Positions 14,079-23,910 of a DNA stretch of 36,366 bases are shown piece after piece. The notes beneath the pieces were generated by a model. The model saw nothing but the letters and a program-made list of their open reading frames with translations. It was not told where the DNA came from and made no database searches. Source of the stretch: Streptomyces sp. GKU 895 (GTDB lineage: Bacteria; Actinomycetota; Actinomycetes; Streptomycetales; Streptomycetaceae); NCBI GenBank assembly GCA_002027195.1, contig MWJO01000088.1:1-36366 (forward strand), written 5' to 3'. The first letter of the stretch is position 1. Each line of letters starts with the position of its first letter. Made by a program: the position numbers and the translations under genes.

Positions 14079-15304
14079 CCCACCGCCCCGTCGAGGAACC
14101 CCTGCGGCCGGTCCGGCCCCACCCCGTCGACGCCGCCGCCTGGAACCGCGCCCCCGCGCCCGACGACGTCGACCCCGCCGTCCTCAGCGCCCTGCTGCAC
14201 CGGCACGGCTGGCAGCGCCGCGGCGGCGCCCCCGGACGCTACGGCCGCTGGACCCCACCGGGACCCGGCACCGGCGGCACCAGCCTGCTCGTCCCCGAGA
14301 GCCGCGCCTTCCCCGACAGCGACGACCTGCTCGGCGAGGCGCTCGTCGCCCTCGCCCGCAGCGGCACCCCCTCCGCACGCGAGGTCCTCGTCGGCCTCGC
14401 CGTGCCCAGCGACGAGATCCGCTGGTGGCGGGACGTACCGACCGGCCCTGCGGGAGCGGCGTCCTGGGCGGTGGAAGAGCAGTTGCGCGCCGCCGCCCGG
14501 CAGACCCTCCTCGCCGGCGCGCTCGCCACCCGCGCGCGGGCCGGTTACTACGGTGCCCGGCATCGCCGCGCCGCTCTTTCCCTGCTGGAGAACGTCCTCG
14601 TCGGCGCCGCCACCGACGGCCGGCTCACCGCCTTCGCGCCCGTCGGCACCGGCCGCCCGCTCGCCGTACGCCTCCACCAGGCCCTGTGCGCGGCCCGCGA
14701 GGCCATCGACTACCAGCGGGCCACCGGCGGCATGGACGCCTTCGACGGGGCCGTGGAGGCGGGCGTCAGCCGCGAGCTCACCGAGGCCCTCATCGCGCTC
14801 GTGCGCGGCACGGAAGGCGCGCGCATCGCCGTGGACTGGGCACCGGCCGCGGGGGTGCCCGAGGGGTGCGCCGCTTCCGGGGAGCCCGTCGAGTTCTCGC
14901 CGGGCGACCTGCCCGTGCTGCGCGAGGCCGGGGCCCGCTATCTGCGCGAGGAGCCGTCCGTGCCGGTGCGGGTCACCGGGACGGTGGTGCGGATGCGCAG
15001 GTCGGGGCCGCGCGGCGAGGGCAGCGTACGGCTGCGGGTGATCGCCGGCGTCGAGGTGCCGCACATCCGGCTGACCCTGGACGAGGAGGCGTACCGCATC
15101 GCCGGGCACGCCCACCTCGTCGGGCTGCCGGTGCGGGTGCACGGGCGGCTGGAGAGCCGGGGCGGGTTCCGCCGGCTGACGGGCGCCTCCGGTGTCGCAC
15201 CCGTGCAGGTGGACGAGGCGGAGCGGGACCGGCTGATGAAGTCGTTGCAGGAGAACCTGGACTTCTTCGAGGAGGCCTGCGGGGAGGCCTCGGCAGGGGA
15301 CTGA
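14075..15304 (+). CDS. Unrecognised 409-aa protein, coupled to the DUF4365 gene
   Basis: I do not recognise this family. The first ~100 residues are Pro/Arg/Ala-rich with RYGRWTPPGPGTGG. Residues ~130-280 are helical (WAVEEQLRAAARQTLLAGAL, then YYGARHRRAALSLLENVLVG, then FDGAVEAGVSRELTEAL). Residues ~300-390 look like small beta-barrel elements (VPVRVTGTVVRMRRSGPRG, VRLRVIAGVEVPHIRLTL, LVGLPVRVHGRLESRGGFRR), in the style of an OB-fold or similar domain. The C-terminus is acidic (LQENLDFFEEACGE). The OB-like guess rests on the pattern of alternating strands only. It begins 16 bp after DUF4365 with GGGAGG before ATG 14075, so the pair is probably co-transcribed. Partner function with a nuclease-like protein is inference. 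Confidence 0.75.
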   Translation: MTHRPVEEPLRPVRPHPVDAAAWNRAPAPDDVDPAVLSALLHRHGWQRRGGAPGRYGRWTPPGPGTGGTSLLVPESRAFPDSDDLLGEALVALARSGTPSAREVLVGLAVPSDEIRWWRDVPTGPAGAASWAVEEQLRAAARQTLLAGALATRARAGYYGARHRRAALSLLENVLVGAATDGRLTAFAPVGTGRPLAVRLHQALCAAREAIDYQRATGGMDAFDGAVEAGVSRELTEALIALVRGTEGARIAVDWAPAAGVPEGCAASGEPVEFSPGDLPVLREAGARYLREEPSVPVRVTGTVVRMRRSGPRGEGSVRLRVIAGVEVPHIRLTLDEEAYRIAGHAHLVGLPVRVHGRLESRGGFRRLTGASGVAPVQVDEAERDRLMKSLQENLDFFEEACGEASAGD

Positions 15305-15394
15305 TTTCGCGGTCGGTGGGTGCGGGTCGGTACGATCCCCTATTGCGCGCGCTCACGGTATGGCGCTCGCATCCCCTTCAGTCAGGAGAGACCG

Positions 15395-17371
<1,977 letters not shown>

Positions 17372-17388
17372 TCGTCCTGCGGTACGCG

Positions 17389-17423
17389 GAGGCCCTCGGG
17401 AGGCTCAGCTTCCCCGGGGCCTC
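17389..17423. terminator. Terminator between thrS and the convergent K+ channel gene
   Basis: GAGGCCC (17389-17395) pairs with GGGCCTC (17417-17423), enclosing a G/C-rich partial inner stem. The right arm overlaps the last codons of the channel gene on the other strand. Confidence 0.55.
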
Positions 17424-18268
17424 TCGTCGTCCTCGCGCGAGAACACCTGGAGCAGCCAGGAGGCGAACGTACCGGTCACCGCGCCCAGCAGGGCCAGTCC
17501 TACGGCCATGATGCCGACCGCGATGAGCCGCCCGACCGGGGTGACGGGGGTGACGTCGCCGTATCCCACGGTCGCGAGCGTGGCGCACGTCCACCACATG
17601 GCGTCCCCGAAGGTCCGCATGCTCGCTCCCGGCGCCCCGCGCTCCTGCTGGTAGACGGCGAGGGCACCGGCGAAGCCCAGCAGCACGGTCGAGATCCCGG
17701 CGTAGAAGATCACGCGCGCGTGCAGCGCGAGGCGGGGCTGGCCGTGCCGGCGCTGGACCGCCTCGTACACCTTGACCACCCGCAGCGGGCGCAGCAGCGG
17801 CAGCACCAGCACGACCGTGTCCAGCCAGTGCGTCCGGACGAACCGCAGCCGCTGCCCGCTGAGCCGCCAGCGGACCGCGTAGTCGACCGCGAACAGCGCC
17901 CAGGCGGCCAGCAGCACGGCGAGGCAGAGGTCCTGCCAGACGCTCGCCAGGCCGTGCCACAGGACCTTGGTGGCGTACGCGGCGAGGAACAGCAGCGAGG
18001 CCACGGCGAGGGGGATCTCGGTGCGCTGCTCCCAGCGAACCTCGGGACGCGGCTCCGAGAGAGCTTCGGCGTGTGGCTCCCGGGGTGCTTCGGTGTGCGG
18101 CTCGTGGTCGGCCTCCGTGCGCGGCTCGTGGTCGGCCTCCGTGGGCGGTTCGCGGTCGGCTTCCGTGAGCGGCTCACTGTGGCTGGGCTCGGTGAGGGGG
18201 TCCCGGCCGGTCTCGGGGTGGGGCTCGGCGGGGGGCTGGTCGTGGTCCTTGCGGCTGTCGGCGTCCAC
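17405..18268 (-). CDS. Voltage-gated-type potassium channel, six transmembrane helices
   Basis: A ~287-residue channel subunit. After a cytosolic N-terminus of ~100 residues come S1 (IPLAVASLLFLAAYATK), S2 (CLAVLLAAWALFAVDYAV), S3, and an arginine-bearing S4 (RPLRVVKVYEAVQRR). S5 (RVIFYAGISTVLLGFAG) is followed by a pore helix with the K+ filter TVGYGD and S6 (VGIMAVGLALLGAVTGTFA). The intact filter makes K+ selectivity firm; voltage gating is inferred from S4. The N-terminal region holds six copies of an 8-residue acidic repeat of type PxTEADHE. The GTG at 18268 (VDADSRKDHDQ) is my preferred start, because the longer frame to 18349 would overlap the divergent HIT gene. The RBS is weak, so the start is uncertain. 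Confidence 0.88.
   Translation of the reverse strand: MDADSRKDHDQPPAEPHPETGRDPLTEPSHSEPLTEADREPPTEADHEPRTEADHEPHTEAPREPHAEALSEPRPEVRWEQRTEIPLAVASLLFLAAYATKVLWHGLASVWQDLCLAVLLAAWALFAVDYAVRWRLSGQRLRFVRTHWLDTVVLVLPLLRPLRVVKVYEAVQRRHGQPRLALHARVIFYAGISTVLLGFAGALAVYQQERGAPGASMRTFGDAMWWTCATLATVGYGDVTPVTPVGRLIAVGIMAVGLALLGAVTGTFASWLLQVFSREDDERPRGS
18049..18192 (-). repeat. 24-bp tandem repeat encoding an acidic octapeptide in the channel N-terminus
   Basis: Six head-to-tail 24-bp units span 18049-18192. Units starting at 18097 and 18121 are near-identical, and those at 18145 and 18169 are close. In frame they encode octads such as PPTEADHE, PRTEADHE and PHTEAPRE. The period is exact, so the frame is preserved when the copy number changes. 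Confidence 0.8.
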
Positions 18269-18347
18269 CCGGCCAGCTTCGCCCGGCACAGCTTCGCCGC
18301 AACCCCGGCGACACGCCGCGAACGGGCGAAGCCATATGCTTCCCTGC

Positions 18348-18900
18348 ATGACGAGTGAGCCGGAGCAGCAGTGGGGGAGTGGGGACCCAGGACGCGTTCC
18401 AGCGTCTGTGGACGCCCCACCGGATGGCCTACATCCAGGGCGAGAACAAGCCGACCGGCCCGGGCGCCGACGACGGCTGTCCCTTCTGCTCCATCCCGGC
18501 CAAGTCCGACGAGGACGGTCTCATCGTCCGCCGCGGCGAGCAGGTGTACGCGGTGCTGAATCTGTACCCGTACAACGGCGGTCACCTGATGGTCGTGCCC
18601 TACCGGCACGTGGCCGACTACACCGATCTCACGGACGCGGAGACCGTCGAGCTGGCCGCGCTGACCAAGCAGGCGATGACGGCCCTGCGCACCGCGTCCG
18701 GCGCGCACGGCTTCAACATCGGCATGAACCAGGGCACGGTGGCGGGCGCCGGTATCGCCGCCCACCTGCACCAGCACATCGTGCCCCGCTGGGGCGGCGA
18801 CACGAACTTCATGCCGGTCGTCGGCCACACCAAGGTGCTGCCGCAGCTGCTCGCCGACACCCGCAAGATGCTGGCGGACGCCTGGCCGGCGTCCGCGTAG
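18348..18900 (+). CDS. HIT-family hydrolase/phosphorylase (Ap4A phosphorylase-like); 1-base insertion after the start
   Basis: A HIT-domain protein of ~183 residues. The zinc-like pair CPFC lies near residue 45, followed by LNLYPYNGGHLMVVPYRH and the catalytic triad AAHLHQHIVPRWGGDTNFMP. The mycobacterial gene in the same position (Rv2613c, between thrS and pgsA) is an Ap4A phosphorylase, so dinucleoside polyphosphate breakdown is the best guess. The natural start is ATG 18348 (MTSEPEQQW), but it enters the main frame (GVGTQDAFQRLWTPHRMAY) only if the G5 run at 18373-18377 is G4. As written, the frame can be opened only from GTG 18355, which would give MSRSSSGGVG. The extra G is probably a sequencing error. 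Confidence 0.88.
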
Positions 18901-18904
18901 CCCG

Positions 18905-20572
18905 TCACGCGTCGTAGAGGTCGGCCTTCTTGGGCGTCGGGTCCTGGATCGCGGTGCTGAGGAACGCCGACCTCGTGCCGAACTTCTCCGTGTCGACGCC
19001 GTTCTCCTCCAGGACCTTGATCGCCGCCGCGTGCACCACGCGGAGCACCGGCGTCGCGGCGCGCATGGCGTCGTCGGCCATGAAGCGGTGGCGCCAGGGC
19101 TGATCGGCCCAGACGTGCCGCAGGCCGAACGGCTCGGGGAGGACGATGGTCCCGCCGAGCCAGTTCAGCAGGGGCGGGTACCAGGTCAGCGGGGCGCGCA
19201 CGGCCAGTCGTACGACCTCGTTCGTGGGGACCAGCGGGAGGTTCACCGTGCGGTTCTCCCATGGCCTGAACGACCTCGGGACTTCCCTCGTCGGGGCCTC
19301 GGACTTGCCCGTGAACAGGGAGTTCACCGGGCCCAGCGCATGGCCGGTCACCTCGATGCGCAGCGTCTCGTGCAGCACGGTGACGGTGATCATCATCGTG
19401 ATGATCAGCTGGCCGTCCCACAGTGTCCACTGCACGCCGAGGTAGTGCCGGTCGCCGCTGCCGAACTGCTGCTTGTTGCAGATGTCCTGTATCGAGTGCT
19501 GGCGGTGCTGGAACGCCTCGATGTCCGCCGACTGCTCGGTGCGGGTCACCGCCTTGGCGTTCTCGCCGATCGGCGAGACGATCCAGTGGCGTATGGACGC
19601 CTTCGGGAAGCCGCCGGTGTTGATGGTGTTCCGCTCCAGCATCCGCAGCCGGGCCTCGATGTTGCGGATGACGTCCCAGCTGCGGAACGGGTGGATCTCC
19701 CGGGACGGGTCGGCCGGGGTGAGGTCCTCGGCGAGCTGCCAGCTGCCCCAGCGGGTGCCCATGCCGAGGATGCCCTTGGGGCCCGCGTAGAAGACGTGGT
19801 TGGACTGCTGCTCGGCGCTGAGGCGGGCGAGGGACTGGCGCTTCTGCTCGGCCTGGGTCTCGCCCGGGTTGCTCGGCACCGCCTCGGGGACCTGCGCGCC
19901 GACACTGCTGCCCGCGATCAGTCCGTCCCAGCGGGCGCGCAGGTCCTTCGCGGCGCTGTCGCAGATCTGCTTGGCCCAGAACCAGCCGATGACCGGTGCG
20001 ACGACGCACGCGCGCGCGTACCAGCCCCAGAAGCCCGCGAAGGGCATCTTGATCAGGAAGAGGACGGCGAGGGCGCCGACGCCGACCAGGAGCGCGGTGG
20101 CCGCGGCGGAGGCGCGCTTGTTGGTGTTCTTGTCGATGGTGGTGCGGATCACGAACACCAGGAGCCACGTCAGCAGGCCGGGCAGGAACAGCACCCCGGT
20201 CAGCAGCATGACGGTCGACAGCCTGAGGTCCCGCGTGCGGCGCAGCCGGTAGGCGGCCAGGCAGTGGTCGACCACGACCTGGGGCTCGGTGCCGAAGGAC
20301 TGGATGAGCGGCTTGCGGCCCTCGCCGATCATGCGGTCGATCACGGCCCGGGAGAACGCTTCACCGAGATTGGGTTTGAACAGGCCGCCGGCCCATGCTC
20401 GGCCGTCCTTGACCGTCGTCTTGTGCCATTCGTTGTCGGCCTTCGTGATGTCGTCGACCAGGTTGTCCCGGTACGCCGCCGAGGCCAGGGCGAAGGTCGC
20501 CGTCTGGCTCTCGTCCCCCGTGCGGGGCACCTGTGGTCCGAAGACGCTTTCGTAACCGGCATCAACGGTCAT
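18905..20572 (-). CDS. Conserved Streptomyces membrane protein, 555 aa, function unknown
   Basis: I recognise no catalytic domain. After a soluble segment (TVDAGYESVFGP) there are about three membrane helices between residues 125 and 210: VMLLTGVLFLPGLLTWLLV, AAATALLVGVGALAVLFLI and FAGFWGWYARACVVAPVIGW. Long soluble parts follow, with VFYAGPKGILGMGTRWG, IRHWIVSPIGENAK, LGVQWTLWDGQLIITMM and a C-terminus ending KKADLYDA. The protein could be a membrane-anchored sensor or scaffold, but that is not shown. ATG 20572 begins MTVDAGYESV after a G-rich RBS; an alternative GTG start at 20635 is less likely. It is convergent with the HIT gene, whose stop is only a few bases away, and its start is preceded by a short TGATCA repeat region. 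Confidence 0.75.
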   Translation of the reverse strand: MTVDAGYESVFGPQVPRTGDESQTATFALASAAYRDNLVDDITKADNEWHKTTVKDGRAWAGGLFKPNLGEAFSRAVIDRMIGEGRKPLIQSFGTEPQVVVDHCLAAYRLRRTRDLRLSTVMLLTGVLFLPGLLTWLLVFVIRTTIDKNTNKRASAAATALLVGVGALAVLFLIKMPFAGFWGWYARACVVAPVIGWFWAKQICDSAAKDLRARWDGLIAGSSVGAQVPEAVPSNPGETQAEQKRQSLARLSAEQQSNHVFYAGPKGILGMGTRWGSWQLAEDLTPADPSREIHPFRSWDVIRNIEARLRMLERNTINTGGFPKASIRHWIVSPIGENAKAVTRTEQSADIEAFQHRQHSIQDICNKQQFGSGDRHYLGVQWTLWDGQLIITMMITVTVLHETLRIEVTGHALGPVNSLFTGKSEAPTREVPRSFRPWENRTVNLPLVPTNEVVRLAVRAPLTWYPPLLNWLGGTIVLPEPFGLRHVWADQPWRHRFMADDAMRAATPVLRVVHAAAIKVLEENGVDTEKFGTRSAFLSTAIQDPTPKKADLYDA

Positions 20573-20632
20573 TCCCGCCCCCGATCGCCGCCATGGTCGC
20601 TCCTGCGGCCTTCCCGACTTGCTTGCTTCGCA

Positions 20633-20660
20633 CACCTGTTGATCAGGTGATCAGCGTATC
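20633..20660 (-). promoter_or_regulatory. Candidate promoter/operator of the 555-aa gene with paired TGATCA palindromes
   Basis: On the minus strand, a -10-like TACGCT (complement of 20655-20660) lies just upstream of two TGATCA palindromes (20640-20645 and 20648-20653, 8-bp period) and a CACCTG/CAGGTG inverted repeat (20633-20649). This places dyads over the expected transcript start. No -35 is convincing. Confidence 0.3.
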
Positions 20661-20781
20661 GGCAGCCACCGACATTCGTCGCGGACGGCCGAAGCCGCCC
20701 GCCGACTCGGAGGGAAGCGTTCCGCGCAGGTCGCTCGGAGCGTCCCGCAAAGGTCACTTGGAGCGTGCCCGGTACCAACTG

Positions 20782-22977
20782 CTAGGAATCGCGGGCGTCT
20801 TCACGGATCCTTTCCGCGATCTGCGGCGGCATCGGTTCGTGCCGTGCGTAGGAGCGGTTGAAGCGAGCCGTGCCGTGCGACAGGGAACGCAGGTCGACCG
20901 CGTACCGGCCGATCTCGATCTCCGGCACCTCGGCCTTGACGAGGGTGCGGTTGCCGCTGGTCTGCTCGGTGCCCAGCACCCGGCCGCGCCGCCCGGACAG
21001 GTCGCTCATCACGGCGCCCACGTAGTCGTCGCCGACCAGGATGCTCACCTCGGCCACCGGTTCCAGCAGATGGATCTTCGCGTCGGCCGCGGCCTCCCGC
21101 AGCGCCAGCGCGCCCGCCGTCTGGAAGGCGGCGTCGGAGGAGTCCACCGAGTGCGCCTTGCCGTCGAGCAGGGTGATCCGCACGTCGATGAGCGGGTAGC
21201 CGGCCGCAACTCCCTTGGCGGCCTGGGCCCTTACACCTTTCTCGACCGATGGGATGAACTGCCGCGGCACCGCGCCGCCGACGACCTTGTCCACGAACTC
21301 GATGCCCGAGCCGCCCGGCAGCGGCTCCACCTCGATCTCGCAGATCGCGTACTGCCCGTGCCCACCGGACTGCTTCACATGCCGCCCGCGCCCGCCCGAC
21401 TTGCCGGCGAACGTCTCCCGCAGGGAGACCTTGTGGGGTACGACGTCGACCTGGACGCCGTAGCGGCTGCGCAGCCGCTCCAGCGCGACGTCGGCGTGGG
21501 CCTCGCCGAGGCACCACAGCACCACCTGGTGGGTGTCCTGGTTCTGCTCCAGGCGCATCGTCGGGTCCTCGGCGACCAGCCGCGCAAGCCCCTGCGAGAG
21601 CTTGTCCTCGTCCGCCTTGCTGTGCGCCTGGATGGCGAGCGGCAGCAGTGGGTCGGGCATCTGCCAGGGCTCCATCAGCAGCGGGTCGTCCTTGGCCGAG
21701 AGGGTGTCGCCGGTCTCCGCGCGGCTGAGCTTCGCCACGCACACCAGGTCGCCGGCGATGGCGTGCGTCACCGGGCGCTGCTGCTTGCCGAAGGGTGTGG
21801 AGAGGGCGCCGACTCGTTCGTCGACGTCGTGGTCCTCGTGGCCGCGGTCGGCCAGCCCGTGCCCGGAGACGTGGACCGTCTCGTCGGGGCGCAGGGTGCC
21901 GGAGAAGACGCGGACCAGGGAGACCCGCCCCACGTAGGGGTCGGAGGACGTCTTGACGACCTCCGCGACCAGCGGGCCCTCGGTGTCGCAGGCCTTGATC
22001 TCGCGCGGCTTGCCGTCGATGGTCGTGACGCCGGGCGTGGGGTGCTCGAACGGCGTCGGGAAGCCGCGCGTGATCAGCTCCAGCACCTCGACCGTGCCGA
22101 GCCCCTGTTTGCCGCCGTCGGCGGCGGGAGCGGCGGCCAGCACCGGGTGGAACACCCCGCGCGCGACGGCCCGTTCGAGATCCTCGATCAGGGTCTTGAC
22201 GTCGACCTGCTCACCGCCGAGATAGCGGTCCATGAGGGTCTCGTCCTCGCTCTCGGAGATGATCCCCTCGATCAGCCGGTTGCGGGCCTCCTCCAGCTCC
22301 GGGAGCTGGTCCTCGCCCGGTTCGGACTCCTTGCGCTCGCCGGAGGAGTAGTCGAACAGCTTCTGCGACAGCAGTCCGGTCAGACCGGTCACGGGCGCGT
22401 GCCCGTCGGGGCCCTCGGGACCGCGCAGCGGCAGATAGAGCGGCAGCACGGCGTCGGGGTCGTCGCCGCCGAAGGCCTCCGCGCAGGTGCGGGTCATCTC
22501 CTCGAAGTCGGCGCGGGCGGCCTCCAGGTGTGTGATCACGATCGCGCGCGGCATGCCGACGGCCGCGCACTCCTCCCACACCATGCGGGTCGAGCCGTCC
22601 ACGCCGTCCGAGGCCGAGACGACGAAAAGGGCCGCGTCCGCGGCTCGCAGACCGGCCCTGAGTTCCCCGACGAAGTCGGCGTATCCGGGGGTGTCCAGAA
22701 GATTGACCTTGATGCCGTCCCATTCGACCGGCACCAGGGAGAGCTGCACCGAACGATTCTGCCGGTGCTCGATCTCGTCGTAGTCGGAGACGGTGCCGCC
22801 GTCCTCCACACGGCCCGCCCGGTTCACCGCCCCCGCGGTCAGTGCGAGAGCTTCCACCAGTGTCGTCTTGCCCGATCCGGAGTGGCCGACCAGCACCACA
22901 TTCCGTATGGACGCGGGGTGGTCGGCCGCTGTTGCCCTTCCGGCGGCTCCGGGGTGTGCGTTCGCCTTGTCGCCCAT
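20782..22977 (-). CDS. EF-G-like translational GTPase (EF-G2/FusA2 type)
   Basis: A 731-residue protein with the EF-G domain series. The GTPase core has P-loop GHSGSGKTT (residues ~31-39), switch region EIEHRQNRSVQLSL and G3 DTPGYADF. Where canonical EF-G has NKxD, this has THLEAARAD. Then come domain II (LVAEVVKTSSDPYVGRVSL), III, IV (SGGRGRHVKQSGGHGQYA, as in the tip of EF-G) and V (RRGRVLGTEQ). It is the EF-G2/FusA2 paralogue found in actinobacteria beside the normal EF-G; it binds GTP but its cellular role is unclear. ATG 22977 follows GGGAGG with seven-base spacing; the open frame to 23754 is only an upstream extension. It diverges from pgsA. Confidence 0.9.
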   Translation of the reverse strand: MGDKANAHPGAAGRATAADHPASIRNVVLVGHSGSGKTTLVEALALTAGAVNRAGRVEDGGTVSDYDEIEHRQNRSVQLSLVPVEWDGIKVNLLDTPGYADFVGELRAGLRAADAALFVVSASDGVDGSTRMVWEECAAVGMPRAIVITHLEAARADFEEMTRTCAEAFGGDDPDAVLPLYLPLRGPEGPDGHAPVTGLTGLLSQKLFDYSSGERKESEPGEDQLPELEEARNRLIEGIISESEDETLMDRYLGGEQVDVKTLIEDLERAVARGVFHPVLAAAPAADGGKQGLGTVEVLELITRGFPTPFEHPTPGVTTIDGKPREIKACDTEGPLVAEVVKTSSDPYVGRVSLVRVFSGTLRPDETVHVSGHGLADRGHEDHDVDERVGALSTPFGKQQRPVTHAIAGDLVCVAKLSRAETGDTLSAKDDPLLMEPWQMPDPLLPLAIQAHSKADEDKLSQGLARLVAEDPTMRLEQNQDTHQVVLWCLGEAHADVALERLRSRYGVQVDVVPHKVSLRETFAGKSGGRGRHVKQSGGHGQYAICEIEVEPLPGGSGIEFVDKVVGGAVPRQFIPSVEKGVRAQAAKGVAAGYPLIDVRITLLDGKAHSVDSSDAAFQTAGALALREAAADAKIHLLEPVAEVSILVGDDYVGAVMSDLSGRRGRVLGTEQTSGNRTLVKAEVPEIEIGRYAVDLRSLSHGTARFNRSYARHEPMPPQIAERIREDARDS

Positions 22978-23250
22978 GGTCCTGCCTCCCGTGCACGGTG
23001 AGGTCACTGTGGGCGCGGACATGCGGATCCGCGTGCGATGGCGGCTCCGGTGACGCCCGCGGTCCTTCGAGCTTTCCACTCCCGTCACGGTGCGTCCATA
23101 CAGCGGACGCGATCGCGCCGTTACCCGTACGCCACGGGGACGTGACACGGGGCTCGGGTGCCCGGCGGTCGCACACGCGCGCGCGTGGCTACGATGGGCC
23201 AGCCGGTGGCCAGCAGGGGCCGCGCGGCGACACCGACCCTCGGGAAGGCC

Positions 23251-23910
23251 ATGCTGAACAAGTACGCGCGTGCATTCTTCACGCGTGTCCTCACACCGTT
23301 CGCCGCGTTTCTGATCCGCAGGGGCGTCAGCCCCGACACGGTGACCCTCCTCGGTACCGCAGGGGTGGTCGCGGGCGCGCTGGTCTTCTACCCCATGGGC
23401 GAGTTCTTCTGGGGCACGGTCGTGATCACGCTCTTCGTGTTCTCCGACCTCGTCGACGGCAACATGGCCCGCCAGCTCGGCCGCTCCAGCCGCTGGGGCG
23501 CCTTCCTGGACTCCACGCTCGACCGGGTGGCGGACGGCGCGATCTTCGGCGGCTTCGCCCTCTGGTACGCCGGTGGCGGCGACGACATCGCGCTGTGCGC
23601 CGTCTCGATCTTCTGCCTGGCGAGCGGCCAGGTGGTGTCGTACACCAAGGCCCGCGGTGAGGCGATCGGGCTGCCGGTCGCGGTGAACGGCCTCGTGGAG
23701 CGTGCCGAGCGTCTCGTCGTCTCCCTGGTCGCGGCCGGGTTCGCGGGTCTGCACAAGTTCGGCGTGCCGGGCATCCAGTACCTGCTGCCCGTCGCCCTGT
23801 GGATCGTCGCGGTCGGCAGTCTGGTGACGCTCATCCAGCGCGTGGTCACGGTCCGCCGTGAGGCGGCGGAGGCCGATGAGGCGGCGGCCGCGCAGGAGGC
23901 GGCGAAGTGA
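23251..23910 (+). CDS. pgsA: Phosphatidylinositol-phosphate synthase (CDP-alcohol phosphatidyltransferase)
   Basis: A 219-residue integral membrane enzyme with the complete CDP-alcohol phosphotransferase signature: DLVDGNMAR, then eight residues to GAFLDSTLDRVAD, supplying the metal-binding Asp residues. There are about six helices. In actinobacteria this position between thrS/HIT and a PIM acyltransferase encodes PI-phosphate synthase, which joins CDP-diacylglycerol and inositol-1-phosphate. ATG 23251 (MLNKYARAFF) is preferred over upstream ATGs because the conserved family N-terminus starts here, though the GGAAGG RBS is only a few bases away. Its end overlaps the acyltransferase start (GTGA), giving coupled translation. 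Confidence 0.93.
   Translation: MLNKYARAFFTRVLTPFAAFLIRRGVSPDTVTLLGTAGVVAGALVFYPMGEFFWGTVVITLFVFSDLVDGNMARQLGRSSRWGAFLDSTLDRVADGAIFGGFALWYAGGGDDIALCAVSIFCLASGQVVSYTKARGEAIGLPVAVNGLVERAERLVVSLVAAGFAGLHKFGVPGIQYLLPVALWIVAVGSLVTLIQRVVTVRREAAEADEAAAAQEAAK

Noticed and set aside
15305..15394. T-box or other amino-acid-sensing leader before thrS
   Set aside because: The interval is only 90 bp with no T-box-like motif or convincing antiterminator stems.
19031..20650. Long plus-strand frame opposite the 555-aa membrane gene
   Set aside because: A composition-driven shadow; membrane helices and sensible codon bias are on the minus strand.
20782..23754. N-terminal extension of the EF-G-like protein to 990 residues
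   Set aside because: The P-loop domain begins just after ATG 22977, which has a good RBS; the extension overlaps the pgsA gene and is low-complexity.
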